Below are positions 10,451-18,916 of a stretch of 64,000 bases of DNA, piece by piece. The DNA lies in the NCBI GenBank assembly GCA_018402545.1, contig JAGYIL010000003.1:124001-188000 (forward strand), in the 5' to 3' direction. Within the stretch, counting starts at the first letter, position 1, and the number at the start of each line of letters is the position of its first letter. This DNA comes from Saccharospirillum sp. (lineage in GTDB: Bacteria > Pseudomonadota > Gammaproteobacteria > Pseudomonadales > Natronospirillaceae). The notes beneath the pieces were generated by a model. It worked only from the letters and a program-made list of their open reading frames with translations. It did not search any database and was not told where the DNA came from. Made by a program: the position numbers and the translations under genes.

Positions 10451-11793
10451 CAAGGTTTCCTTTTCAGGGTTTCTACGACCCGTTCCATACCTGCACTGCG
10501 CGATCCCTTGACCAGTACTGCGGTGGTTTCTGACAATCTGGATGGCAATGCATCCAGCAATTGCTTCAACGTTTCAAATGACTGACCGCCAAAGGCTTCG
10601 GCGGTCACGGATGATTCTGTTCCCAGCGTCCAGAGCGACTGAATACGGCCGCGCGCGTATACACCCAGCTCCTGGTGCAGAGCGTGGCTATCGTCGCCAA
10701 GCTCCGCCATATCGCCCAGTATCAGCAAGGTATCGCTGCCTTGCTCCGCCAACACATTGATGGCGGCTTTTACCGACGCCGGACTGGCGTTATAGGCATC
10801 GTTGATCAGGATGCCGCCATGCCCGGACACCAGCGGTTCCAGCCGGCCGGGCTCGGGTTGCATTTGCGACAAACCCTCGGCGATATCCAGAGGCGAAACC
10901 CCGGCCAGCCAGGCGGTTGCTGCAGCGGCGGCGGCGTTCAACGCCATGTGCTTGCCCAGCATCGACCAGGAGACCGAGATGTCACCATCGGGCAATGACA
11001 GGGTGAATTCACTGCCGGTACCCGAGGCCTGGAAAGACAACAGGCACACATCAGCCCGGCTGTGTTGTCCGAAACTGATCACCCGACGATCAACAGCCCG
11101 CTTCAGCCAGCCCTGATACCCGGGGTCGTCATGATTGAGCACACAACCGCCATCACGTTCGGTGCCTTCCAGAATCTCGCCCTTGGCCTGGCGAACCTGT
11201 TCAAGGCCACCAAAACCGGCAGAGTGGGCTTCAGAGGCATTCAACAGCAGGCTGATGTGTGGACGGGAAAAGCGCGTCATCCACTCAATCTCCCCGACGC
11301 CACTGGCACCCATTTCAAGCAACACCCGCTGATGCTGATCACTCAGCCGAAACCAGGTTTTCGGAACACCAATGTCGTTATTGAAATTGCCCTGAGTCGC
11401 CAGCAATCCGGGCTGCTGGTTAAAAATATGCTGTAACATGGACCGGGTTGAGGTCTTGCCGGCGCTGCCGGTAATTGCCACCACCTGCCCATCAAAGGCA
11501 TTGCGCAGCAGCCCGGCCAGATACCCCAGCGCCTGACGTGTGTCGTCTACCACTATTTGCGACACCGGGCAGTCAACAACGGGGTTATGCACAACAATAG
11601 CCGCGGCCTGTTTGAAAATGGCCGTAGGTACATAGTTGTGCCCATCGAACAGGTCGCCCACCAGTGCAACATAGACATCGCCTGGCTCAACGGTACGGCT
11701 ATCGGTTGATACCTCCCCGATAACCCGGTCTTCACCTATAAGCCGCCCCTGACAGGCAGAAGCCCACTGACTCAGTGTCGGATTACTCCACAT
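10450..11793 (-). CDS. murF: UDP-MurNAc-tripeptide--D-alanyl-D-alanine ligase
   Basis: Adds the D-Ala-D-Ala dipeptide made by Ddl, completing the UDP-MurNAc-pentapeptide. 447 residues in the Mur ligase three-domain order: an N-terminal UDP-binding domain ([18 protein letters not shown]), a central ATPase domain with P-loop [13 protein letters not shown], and a C-terminal domain with [15 protein letters not shown] and [13 protein letters not shown]. The start lies 11 bp inside the murE reading frame, so the two are translationally coupled. Confidence 0.96.
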   Translation of the reverse strand: MWSNPTLSQWASACQGRLIGEDRVIGEVSTDSRTVEPGDVYVALVGDLFDGHNYVPTAIFKQAAAIVVHNPVVDCPVSQIVVDDTRQALGYLAGLLRNAFDGQVVAITGSAGKTSTRSMLQHIFNQQPGLLATQGNFNNDIGVPKTWFRLSDQHQRVLLEMGASGVGEIEWMTRFSRPHISLLLNASEAHSAGFGGLEQVRQAKGEILEGTERDGGCVLNHDDPGYQGWLKRAVDRRVISFGQHSRADVCLLSFQASGTGSEFTLSLPDGDISVSWSMLGKHMALNAAAAAATAWLAGVSPLDIAEGLSQMQPEPGRLEPLVSGHGGILINDAYNASPASVKAAINVLAEQGSDTLLILGDMAELGDDSHALHQELGVYARGRIQSLWTLGTESSVTAEAFGGQSFETLKQLLDALPSRLSETTAVLVKGSRSAGMERVVETLKRKP

Positions 11794-13228
11794 GGTTCAC
11801 CTCATGCCAGGCCAAAACGGTTTCCTGATCGGAAAACGGATGCCGTGTACCCATGATTTCCTGATAGGCCTCATGGCCTTTACCGGCAATCAGCAGCACA
11901 TCACCGGCACTGCAGCGCGCCAGTGTTTGTTCAATGGCGGAACGACGATCGGGGATCTCAGTCACACGATCCGGGTGGGTAAAACCCTGACGGATATCAG
12001 CCAGAATGGCTGCGGAGGACTCACTGCGAGGGTTATCGTCGGTGACCACCACAAAATCAGCACCCTGCTCTGCTGCAGCGGCCATTTCGGGGCGCTTGCC
12101 GGGATCCCGGTCTCCGCCACAACCAAAGATCACGCCCAATCGCCCGGCTACATGGTCCCGACAGGCCGACAGCGCCTTGCTTACGGCATCGGGCGTGTGG
12201 GCATAGTCGACGACCACGGTGAGGCCGGAGTCGAGCGTCAGTTTTTCCATACGACCCTTGACCGGCCGCAAGGTCGACAACACCCTCGCCGCAGTCGACA
12301 ACGGCACAGATTCAGATAACAACACCGAAAACGCGGCCAGTGCATTGCTCAGGTTAAATTGCCCGAGCAGGGGCAGGTTCAATTCTGTTTCGCCCCAGGG
12401 CGTTGCGATCACAGCATCGATGCCACCGGGATGGCACTGATGAGAGACCACGCGAATATCCGCTTCAGGCGCATGGCCGAAGGTAATGACCCGCTCGGCC
12501 ACAATGCTGTCCAGATGCTGCTGCACCCAGGCATCATCGAGGTTCACAATGGCATTCACCAGACCCGGCCACTGGAACAGCGTCCACTTGGCGTTGCCGT
12601 AGGCTTCCATGGTGCCGTGATAGTCCAGATGGTCACGGCTCAGATTGGTGAAGACCGCCGTTTTGTAACGCACACCGGCAACCCGGCCCTGAACCAGGCC
12701 GTGGGAGGACACCTCCATCGCACAGAAACGCCCGCCCTGATCCCGCTGGCGCGCCAGCTCACGGTGCAAGCGCACGACATCGGGCGTGGTGTTAATGGTT
12801 TCCTGCAAGGCACCCCACAAGCCCTGGCCATTGGTGCCAATGATGCCGCAGCGCTTGCCCAGATAGTCCAGCGACTGGGCAATGTACTGGCAGGTCGACG
12901 TCTTGCCGTTGGTGCCGGTGATACCGATCATTTGCAGGTGGTCGCTCGGTGCCTGATAAAAATCGTGCGCCAGCTCACCCAACCGGGCTTTAAGATCGGA
13001 AACGACCACAACCGGCACCTCAGTGCCTGCGACCGGGTGTTCAGCGATGACCGCAACCGCACCGGCCTTAACCGCCGCGTCTATATAGTCGTGACCATCA
13101 ACAGCCGCCCCTTTCAGTGCTATGAACACATCCTTGCGGCCCACTTCACGACTGTCTAGCGTCAGATCGCGCACAGCCAGGCCAGACAGCTCAGGAATAC
13201 CGGGCAGGCCTTTATGCAGAGGCATCAT
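11783..13228 (-). CDS. murE: UDP-MurNAc-L-Ala-D-Glu--meso-DAP ligase
   Basis: Adds the third stem residue. The motif DDNPRSE near the C-terminal part marks the meso-diaminopimelate-specific type, which fits a Gram-negative wall. 481 residues. P-loop GITGTNGKTSTCQ; NTTPD and the MEVSSHGL segment with the region of the carbamylated lysine are present. The ORF opens with two consecutive ATG codons (13228 and 13225); the first overlaps the ftsI stop in the usual 4-bp manner. Confidence 0.97.
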   Translation of the reverse strand: MMPLHKGLPGIPELSGLAVRDLTLDSREVGRKDVFIALKGAAVDGHDYIDAAVKAGAVAVIAEHPVAGTEVPVVVVSDLKARLGELAHDFYQAPSDHLQMIGITGTNGKTSTCQYIAQSLDYLGKRCGIIGTNGQGLWGALQETINTTPDVVRLHRELARQRDQGGRFCAMEVSSHGLVQGRVAGVRYKTAVFTNLSRDHLDYHGTMEAYGNAKWTLFQWPGLVNAIVNLDDAWVQQHLDSIVAERVITFGHAPEADIRVVSHQCHPGGIDAVIATPWGETELNLPLLGQFNLSNALAAFSVLLSESVPLSTAARVLSTLRPVKGRMEKLTLDSGLTVVVDYAHTPDAVSKALSACRDHVAGRLGVIFGCGGDRDPGKRPEMAAAAEQGADFVVVTDDNPRSESSAAILADIRQGFTHPDRVTEIPDRRSAIEQTLARCSAGDVLLIAGKGHEAYQEIMGTRHPFSDQETVLAWHEVNHVE

Positions 13229-14892
13229 TGATCACCCTCCATGCGCGCCTGAGGTGGAATCAGGTCCGGCTCGACACCCAACAAAGGCAGTGCCTGCCGC
13301 ATAATGCCGTTAAACACCGGAGCAGCCACCCGACCCCCGTAATAGGCATCGGAAGGCGGTTCGTTGATCACCACAACGGTTACCACTTCGGGGTTTTGGG
13401 CCGGCGCAACACCCACAAAGGTAGACATATAGCGATCGTCAAAATAGCCTTCGCCACCGACCTTGTGCACCGTGCCTGTCTTGCCTGCCACACTGAACCA
13501 GTCGAGCGTTGCTGAGGTGCCGGTACCACCCGGTTGCACCACGGTTTCCATCATCGCCAGAACCTGACTCGAAATTTCCGCAGAGATGACCTGAGGGCCG
13601 GTCTCGATCGGCGCATCCATTAAAATGCGGGCATTAACCTTGTGCCCGCCATTGGCCAGCGTCGAATAAGCCTGGGCCAGTTGCAGTGGTGTGACCGCGA
13701 TGCCATAGCCATACGCCATGGATGCTTGCTCGACCGGCCGCCATTCCACCTGATTCGGCAAGCGGCCTACCGCTTCACCCGGGTAGCCAATACCGGTACC
13801 CTGACCCAGGCCCAGCGAGTAAAGCATGCTCCAGATATCCTGCCCTTCAAGCGCCAGCGCAACCTTGGCCATGCCTATATTGCTCGACTTGGTAATAATG
13901 CCGGTCAGGTCCAATTCACCGTAGTTGCGAAAATCACGAATGGTGTAGCTGCCCAGCCTCATATAGCCCGGGCTTGTATCAATAACGGTGTCGGGCTGAA
14001 ACTGGCCGCTTTGCAGCGCAACTGCCATGGTAATAGGCTTCATCACCGAACCCGGCTCAAACTGATCAGTCATCGCCCGGTTGCGCATGGCGGTTGGCGT
14101 CATGCTGGCCCGGTTATTGGGGTTAAATCCCGGCTGGTTCACCATGGCCAGCACATCACCGGTATGCACATCCATCATCACGACGGACCCGCCGGTTGCA
14201 CCCATCTGCGTCACGGCTTTCTTGAGCTCCCGGTAGGCCAGATACTGCAACCTCAGATCCAGGGTCAGACTCAGGTCCCGACCGGCCTTGGGTGCTTCCA
14301 GCTCGCCAACATCGCGCACCGAACGGCCGATCAGATCGCGAATCACTTCTTTCTTGCCAGCACGTGACTGCAACTGGCGGTCGTAAGCCAGTTCGATACC
14401 TTCCTGACCACGGTCGTCGATATCCGTGATCCCAACTATATGACTCGCCACTTCTCCCGCCGGGTAATAGCGCTTGTATTCGGTCAGGCCGTACACACCG
14501 GGAATGCCCAGCGCCAGAATCTCTTCCGCATCAGAAGGTGCCAGGTGCCGGGTTACATACATAAACGCACGATGTTGCTGGCGGCGTGCCGCCAGCGTGC
14601 GTTCGCTTACACCCGATGCAGCCGCGAGACGGCTGATATCCGACTCGCCGAGCTCGCGCGGGTCGGCCCAGACGGAGACCACCGGCGTACTAACCGCGAC
14701 CGGCTCGCCATGGCGATCGGTCAACATGCCCCGGGGCGCGTTAATCACTTCGGCACGCTGCCAGCGCGACGTACCCTGGTCGATCAGAAATTCCTTTTCC
14801 AGCACCTGCAAACTGAGCACGCGCCAAACCACAACCGCGAGCAGTGCCAGCAGTACGATTTGAACGAAATGAAAGCGCCAGTTTGCCAACAT
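13225..14892 (-). CDS. ftsI: Septal transpeptidase FtsI (PBP3)
   Basis: Class B penicillin-binding protein that cross-links septal peptidoglycan next to FtsW. 555 residues. A single N-terminal membrane helix (residues about 8-24) is followed by the pedestal domain and the transpeptidase domain with all three catalytic motifs: SVMK in EPGSVMKPIT (active-site Ser), SSN in TKSSNIGMAKV, and KTG in VAGKTGTVHKV. The ATG at 14892 comes 33 bp after ftsL. Confidence 0.97.
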   Translation of the reverse strand: MLANWRFHFVQIVLLALLAVVVWRVLSLQVLEKEFLIDQGTSRWQRAEVINAPRGMLTDRHGEPVAVSTPVVSVWADPRELGESDISRLAAASGVSERTLAARRQQHRAFMYVTRHLAPSDAEEILALGIPGVYGLTEYKRYYPAGEVASHIVGITDIDDRGQEGIELAYDRQLQSRAGKKEVIRDLIGRSVRDVGELEAPKAGRDLSLTLDLRLQYLAYRELKKAVTQMGATGGSVVMMDVHTGDVLAMVNQPGFNPNNRASMTPTAMRNRAMTDQFEPGSVMKPITMAVALQSGQFQPDTVIDTSPGYMRLGSYTIRDFRNYGELDLTGIITKSSNIGMAKVALALEGQDIWSMLYSLGLGQGTGIGYPGEAVGRLPNQVEWRPVEQASMAYGYGIAVTPLQLAQAYSTLANGGHKVNARILMDAPIETGPQVISAEISSQVLAMMETVVQPGGTGTSATLDWFSVAGKTGTVHKVGGEGYFDDRYMSTFVGVAPAQNPEVVTVVVINEPPSDAYYGGRVAAPVFNGIMRQALPLLGVEPDLIPPQARMEGDQ

Positions 14893-14925
14893 GTTATTTC
14901 CGGCTTCCCTTTTAGATGACTCAAC

Positions 14926-15222
14926 TCAGTCTGTTTGTGTTTGCAGTTCGCTTCGGTTCAACCAGCGCATTTGCTCTGGTTCAGGTTCCGACATACCCAA
15001 TTCTTCGCGTACCAGTCGCTCTACCCGGGCAGGAGACGAAAAGGCGCTCTCTTCCAGCAGCAACCGCCCCCACTCTTCCTCCAGCCTCTGCCCTTCCAGT
15101 CGCAACGACTCCAGCTGGGCAAATTGCACCCGGGTCTGGTAGGTCACCTGAATGACCCCGAAGGCGGACACCAGCACCGCAACCAGCAACCCGAGCGTCA
15201 GCAGCCGGGCCGGCCAGGACAT
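14926..15222 (-). CDS. ftsL: Cell division protein FtsL
   Basis: Small bitopic divisome protein that pairs with FtsB and FtsQ and helps activate FtsW-FtsI. 98 residues: a short cytoplasmic N-terminus, one membrane helix (residues about 5-24), then a leucine-rich coiled coil (QFAQLESLRLEGQRLEEEW) and a short tail. I placed the start at the ATG at 15222, six bases after a GGAGGT site and 13 bp after the rsmH stop; the longer open frame upstream overlaps rsmH and has no ribosome site. The call rests on size, topology and position. Confidence 0.92.
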   Translation of the reverse strand: MSWPARLLTLGLLVAVLVSAFGVIQVTYQTRVQFAQLESLRLEGQRLEEEWGRLLLEESAFSSPARVERLVREELGMSEPEPEQMRWLNRSELQTQTD

Positions 15223-15235
15223 CACCCGACCTCCA

Positions 15236-16177
15236 TCACAATTTCTCAGCAACCCTGAGGGTTGCACTGCGCGAGCGAATATTGCCCTGCACTTCCGCCG
15301 CACTGGCCTTGATCGGCTTGCCCACCTTCTTCATGGTGCGCGGAATCTCCGCTTCAAGAACCGGCAAACCCGGCGGCAGTTCAGGGCCCTGTTCCTGCTC
15401 ACGAATAAATTGCTTAACCAGCCGGTCTTCCAGACTGTGAAAGGTAATAACCGCCAGCCGGCCGCCAGGGGCCAGCAATTCAACGCAGTCGGCCAACAGC
15501 GTTTCCAGATCGGCCAGCTCTGCATTGATGTGAATGCGGATTGCCTGAAAACTGCGCGTTGCCGGATGCTTGTGACGCTCCCAGGCCGGGTGCGCCTTCG
15601 ACACGATATCCGCCAACTGCAAGGTTGTGGTAATGGGTGCTTCACCGCGCGCGCGTACGATGGCGCGGGCAATCCGGCGGCTGTAACGCTCCTCGCCGTA
15701 GCGAAACAGCACATTAGCCAGGTCCGTCTCGCCGACATGAGCAATCCACTGCGCTGCGCTGACGCCCGAGGTCGGATCCATGCGCATATCCAAAGGACCA
15801 TCCGCGCGAAAACTGAACCCCCGGCTGGCATCGTCAAGCTGCGGCGAAGACACACCCAGATCCAGCAATATGCCATTGACCCGGCCGGCCAGATCGCGCT
15901 GCTGCAACTGGGATTTCAAATCGGCGAAGCTGGCGTGGCAGACGCTGACCCGGGAATCCTGCTCAGCCAGCTCATTAGCCGTCGCAATCGCCAGCGGGTC
16001 CTTATCCACCACGACCAACTGACCCGCAGGCGCCAGCTGCTCTAACAGCAAACGGCTGTGACCGCCCCGCCCGAAGGTTCCGTCGACGTAGACGCCATCC
16101 GCCACCTGCAATGCCGCCACGGTCTCGTGCAGCAAAACGGTTTCATGACTGAACGTCTGGTCCGGTGTTGGGGTCAC
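15236..16177 (-). CDS. rsmH: 16S rRNA m4C1402 methyltransferase RsmH
   Basis: SAM-dependent N4-methylation of cytidine 1402 of 16S rRNA in the P-site; it acts together with RsmI, whose gene lies 1.6 kb upstream. 313 residues. SAM-binding VDGTFGRGGHSRLLLE near residue 31, LLDLGVSSPQLDDASRGFSF near 107, and the C-terminal ITFHSLEDRLVK. Historically called MraW. The start overlaps the mraZ stop by 4 bp. Confidence 0.97.
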   Translation of the reverse strand: MTPTPDQTFSHETVLLHETVAALQVADGVYVDGTFGRGGHSRLLLEQLAPAGQLVVVDKDPLAIATANELAEQDSRVSVCHASFADLKSQLQQRDLAGRVNGILLDLGVSSPQLDDASRGFSFRADGPLDMRMDPTSGVSAAQWIAHVGETDLANVLFRYGEERYSRRIARAIVRARGEAPITTTLQLADIVSKAHPAWERHKHPATRSFQAIRIHINAELADLETLLADCVELLAPGGRLAVITFHSLEDRLVKQFIREQEQGPELPPGLPVLEAEIPRTMKKVGKPIKASAAEVQGNIRSRSATLRVAEKL

Positions 16178-16629
16178 AGTGAAATTTGCTCCAGTTCTTC
16201 AGTTAAGGTGTCTTCATCGCCGGCTTCATCCAGGTAGGCATCGCGCGTGCGCTCCCACAACTCTTCCGACCACAATTCAAATTTGTTGCCCTGGCCCAGC
16301 AGCACGACTTTTTTATCCAGGCTGGCATAATCCCGCAGCGGCGGCGGAATCAGCACCCGGCCGGAACCGTCCATCTCCACATCCGTCGCATGACCGACCA
16401 GCAAACGCTGAATACGGCGGGCCGCCTTATTGAAGCTGGACAGTGCAGTGATTTTTTCCTGAATGACTTCCCACTCATCCAGCGGGTAAATCAGCAGACA
16501 GCGGGCTTCTGTATCAATGGTGACCACAAGTTGGCCTTCAGCCAGCGCCTGCAACACCGAACGGTAACGACTGGGCACGGCGAGGCGACCCTTGGCATCC
16601 AATGCCAGGGTGTGCACTCCTCGGAGCAT
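16174..16629 (-). CDS. mraZ: Transcriptional regulator MraZ
   Basis: First gene of the dcw operon and, in known cases, its DNA-binding autoregulator. 151 residues with two SpoVT/AbrB-like halves, each carrying the D-x-x-G-R signature (LDAKGRLAVPSRYR and MDGSGRVLIPPPLRDYA). I chose the ATG at 16629 because family members begin M-(F/L)-R-G; an in-frame ATG at 16653 would add eight residues, and neither has a clear ribosome site. Three candidate MraZ boxes lie about 130 bp upstream. Confidence 0.94.
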   Translation of the reverse strand: MLRGVHTLALDAKGRLAVPSRYRSVLQALAEGQLVVTIDTEARCLLIYPLDEWEVIQEKITALSSFNKAARRIQRLLVGHATDVEMDGSGRVLIPPPLRDYASLDKKVVLLGQGNKFELWSEELWERTRDAYLDEAGDEDTLTEELEQISL

Positions 16630-16756
16630 GATTGTGTCGGTCGCTCGTGCCATGGTGGTCGTAATCCGTTGTGTTGGTATGACTTCCTGTTGGGTTGTGC
16701 CGGATGCGTGCCCGGATGCCTAACGACTAATTCCGGTCAATCCCTGCCCCTCAAAC

Positions 16757-16780
16757 CCACTTTTTGCCACTTTTCTCCAC
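16757..16780 (-). promoter_or_regulatory. MraZ operator: three GTGGN repeats spaced 10 bp
   Basis: On the minus strand GTGGA, GTGGC and GTGGG begin at 16780, 16770 and 16760, separated by A-rich 5-nt spacers. MraZ proteins are known to bind arrays of direct repeats of this type (TGGGN or GTGGN with 5-nt spacing) at dcw promoters. The array starts at the predicted transcription start, so occupancy should block initiation or promoter escape. Confidence 0.8.
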
Positions 16781-16788
16781 ATAACGAC

Positions 16789-16817
16789 ACTATAGGAGTC
16801 ACGCGACCCACAAGCAA
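16789..16817 (-). promoter_or_regulatory. Sigma70 promoter of the dcw operon
   Basis: Minus-strand -35 TTGCTT (16817-16812), a 17-bp spacer, and -10 TATAGT (16794-16789). The start point would fall near 16782, directly against the first MraZ box. Spacing is optimal and each hexamer differs from consensus at two or fewer positions. Confidence 0.7.
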
Positions 16818-16950
16818 GTGGTCACTAGCCGGGGAGCTTCAGAAAAAACCACTAAAAACAGCAAGTTAGGAAATAGCGCACAAACTCACACCCTAAAGTT
16901 AGCGTCCACTAACACACCAAACCCAAGCAAACAGACCAACTTGGCCGCTC

Positions 16951-16977
16951 AAGTTAAAGTGACACATTAAGTTAAAG
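16951..16977. repeat. Direct repeat AAGTTAAAG, 18-bp period
   Basis: Two exact copies of AAGTTAAAG at 16951-16959 and 16969-16977, separated by 9 bp, lie in the AT-rich part of the mraZ-rnpB gap. The rest of 16830-17250 is AT-rich and has no convincing gene. The repeat could be a pair of protein-binding half-sites; this is weak inference. Confidence 0.35.
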
Positions 16978-17280
16978 AATATTTTGGAATATAAAATCAA
17001 AATATACGCCATTGAGGGAATTAGAGAAGCAGAACACCGGTCAGATGTGAAACGGCGCACAGCCGCATCATTACGGGCTTTGCGGTTTGCTGACAATGGA
17101 CAGAAGGGAAGTGGAGAACCAACTCACTCAGCTTAAAAAATACGCATATAAAAATTGAGGTAAGAATTTTTTTCTGGAAGACACTTGCATTGCAGGTCGA
17201 ACGAATTACTTGCCCGTAAAAGGTAAGTAGTAAATGCCTATTTAGTGGAGCTAAGGGAGCGTCAACCGCTGAGGCGCTGG

Positions 17281-17462
17281 AGGTTCCGCACCTATACCAG
17301 GGTGGCAATTAGCCAAGTGCAGGCTGCCGGGTAGGCCTATCCGGGGTAGTCCGCAGCAAGGATGCTGCGGCCTAGGCTCCACGGATGGATTCACGCCGAC
17401 CCCGGATAGGCCTACCCGACAGCCTGCACGGACAACAGCCACCCAGTGCGCAGGAACCTGCG
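17281..17462 (-). repeat. Palindromic intergenic element, copy A
   Basis: A 31-bp arm at 17317-17347 pairs with 17399-17429 with one mismatch. The centre holds a second hairpin (CCGCAGCA / TGCTGCGG) and, on the minus strand, the family core GGCGTGAATCCATCCGTGG. Weaker complementarity extends outwards to about 17281 and 17462 (for example GGTTCC against GGAACC). It ends about 10 bp before the T-run at the 3' end of rnpB. Same family as the copies at 44026, 44793, 49706 and 53315. Confidence 0.85.
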
Positions 17463-17482
17463 AAAAGGGTTTAAAAAAAGAG

Positions 17483-17828
17483 TGCGAGTCAGCCGATAAG
17501 CCGGGTTCTGTCGTGGACAGTCATTCGTCTAGCCCTGCAGTCACCCGCAGGGTCAAGCAGCCTACCCGGTCCCGACGCGGGCCGCGCCTTAGTGGGACCC
17601 TATTTGGCCTTGCTCCAGGTGGGGTTTACCATCGCCAGCTCTGTTACCAGACCTGCGGTGCGCTCTTACCGCACCTTTTCACCCTTACCGCTCGCAAGCG
17701 AACGGCGGTTTCCTTTCTGCTGCACTTTCCGTCGGCTTTCGCCGCCCAGACGTTATCTGGCACCCTGCCCTGTGGAGCCCGGACTTTCCTCTCCTTCTTT
17801 CGAAGCAGCGACTGCCTGGCCAACTCGC
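17483..17828 (-). ncRNA. rnpB: RNase P RNA (M1 RNA)
   Basis: Catalytic RNA of RNase P, which removes 5' leaders from tRNA precursors. Read on the minus strand I recognise the conserved blocks of type A RNase P RNA in order: GAGGAAAGTCCGGGCTCC near the 5' end, CAGGGTGCCAG, AAGGGTGAAAAGGTGCGGTA, GGTAAACCCCACCTGGAG, CAAGGCCAAATAGG, GGGTAGGCTGCTTGA, TAGACGAATGACTGTCCACG and ACAGAACCCGGCTTATCGG. About 346 nt. The 3' end is placed at the T-run 17479-17472; the 5' end is estimated from alignment to memory of the E. coli RNA and from the promoter at 17836-17863. Confidence 0.95.
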
Positions 17829-17835
17829 GGGGCGC

Positions 17836-17863
17836 ACAATACGGGAAACCCGACGAATCGCAA
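17836..17863 (-). promoter_or_regulatory. Promoter of rnpB
   Basis: Minus-strand -35 TTGCGA (17863-17858), 16-bp spacer, -10 TATTGT (17841-17836), followed by a GC-rich discriminator of the kind found at stable-RNA promoters. The predicted start near 17829 matches the expected 5' end of the RNA. Confidence 0.65.
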
Positions 17864-17892
17864 GTGTTTTTCTGTCGCAGAGCCGCCGAGGC

Positions 17893-18750
17893 TCAATCGG
17901 CCTTATTCAAACCGGTAATCAGCTCATACCACTCTTTCTTGCGTCCACCGATTAACGACACCATGGCTGCCGCGGCTTGTTTGGGTGGCATCAGCGGCGC
18001 CAGCACATCCGCCAAAGCCTTTGGATCGAGCCCAACTGCCTGATCCGCTCGCGCCTCCCCTGCCACCATCACCACAAACTCACCTTTGCGCTGATGCTCG
18101 TCTGCCTCAACCCAGCCCAACACCTCATCGAGCGTACCTCGCAATACGGTTTCAAAGGTCTTCGTGAGCTCCCGGGCAACCACTACCCGCCGGTCGCCGC
18201 CATAGACCGATACCATATCCCCCAGGCTGGCCAGAATGCGATGGCTACTCTCGTAGAACACCAGGGTGTGAGGGCTCTCTGCACAGGCTTGCAACGCCTT
18301 TTGCCGGGCGGCCGTCTTAGCTGGCAAAAAGCCTTCGAACCGCCAGTGGTCCGTGGGTAAACCGGCGACGCTTAAAGCGGTAATGACCGCACTGACTCCA
18401 GGCACCGGATGCACCGGGAAGCCGGCGTCGGCCACGGCCTGAACCAGGTGATAGCCCGGGTCGGAGATCAGCGGTGTACCGGCATCGCTGATCAGTGCGA
18501 CCGACTGGCCCTGCTCCAGTAAAGAAACAATAAAGTGTCCGCGGTCCCGTTCATTATGCTCATGGACGGAGATGAGTCGGGGTGACGCCCCCAGATGATC
18601 CAGCAAACGGCGGCTGTGCCGGGTATCTTCCGCACAGCAGACATCCACTGACGATAGCACCGAGACCGCACGGCGCGTTATATCATCCAGATTTCCGATG
18701 GGCGTCGCGACGACATAAAGAGCCGCTGGCAGAGTTGTATTGACAGACAT
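17893..18750 (-). CDS. rsmI: 16S rRNA 2'-O-methyltransferase RsmI
   Basis: SAM-dependent 2'-O-methylation of C1402 of 16S rRNA, the same nucleotide RsmH modifies. 285 residues, a tetrapyrrole-methylase fold: YVVATPIGNLDDITRRA at the N-terminus, AEDTRHSRRLL, SDAGTPLISDPGYHLV and the RRKGEFVVMV segment. I chose the ATG at 18750, preceded by GAGGT; an in-frame GTG at 18780 would add ten residues. Divergent from lpoA, the arrangement seen in E. coli. Confidence 0.96.
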   Translation of the reverse strand: MSVNTTLPAALYVVATPIGNLDDITRRAVSVLSSVDVCCAEDTRHSRRLLDHLGASPRLISVHEHNERDRGHFIVSLLEQGQSVALISDAGTPLISDPGYHLVQAVADAGFPVHPVPGVSAVITALSVAGLPTDHWRFEGFLPAKTAARQKALQACAESPHTLVFYESSHRILASLGDMVSVYGGDRRVVVARELTKTFETVLRGTLDEVLGWVEADEHQRKGEFVVMVAGEARADQAVGLDPKALADVLAPLMPPKQAAAAMVSLIGGRKKEWYELITGLNKAD

Positions 18751-18916
18751 GAGACCTCGGCTGGGTGGTGCCAGAAGCACCCGGGCAAACTAGGGTTAAC
18801 GGGAACGGTTATAACCGACACTGTACCAGAAGCGGGTTCCTTACAGGCAACGCCCTATTTCATCTTCACTTTATTCAGTAGAATGACGGTTATCCATTGT
18901 AACCAGCGCCCGGTCC

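Noticed and set aside
16899-17308. Small minus-strand frames (65 and 95 codons) in the mraZ-rnpB gap
   Set aside because: They lie in the AT-rich gap and run into the palindromic repeat; no ribosome site and no recognisable protein.
17513-18043. Open frames on the plus strand across rnpB
   Set aside because: This interval is the RNase P RNA on the opposite strand; the frames have no domain or ribosome site.
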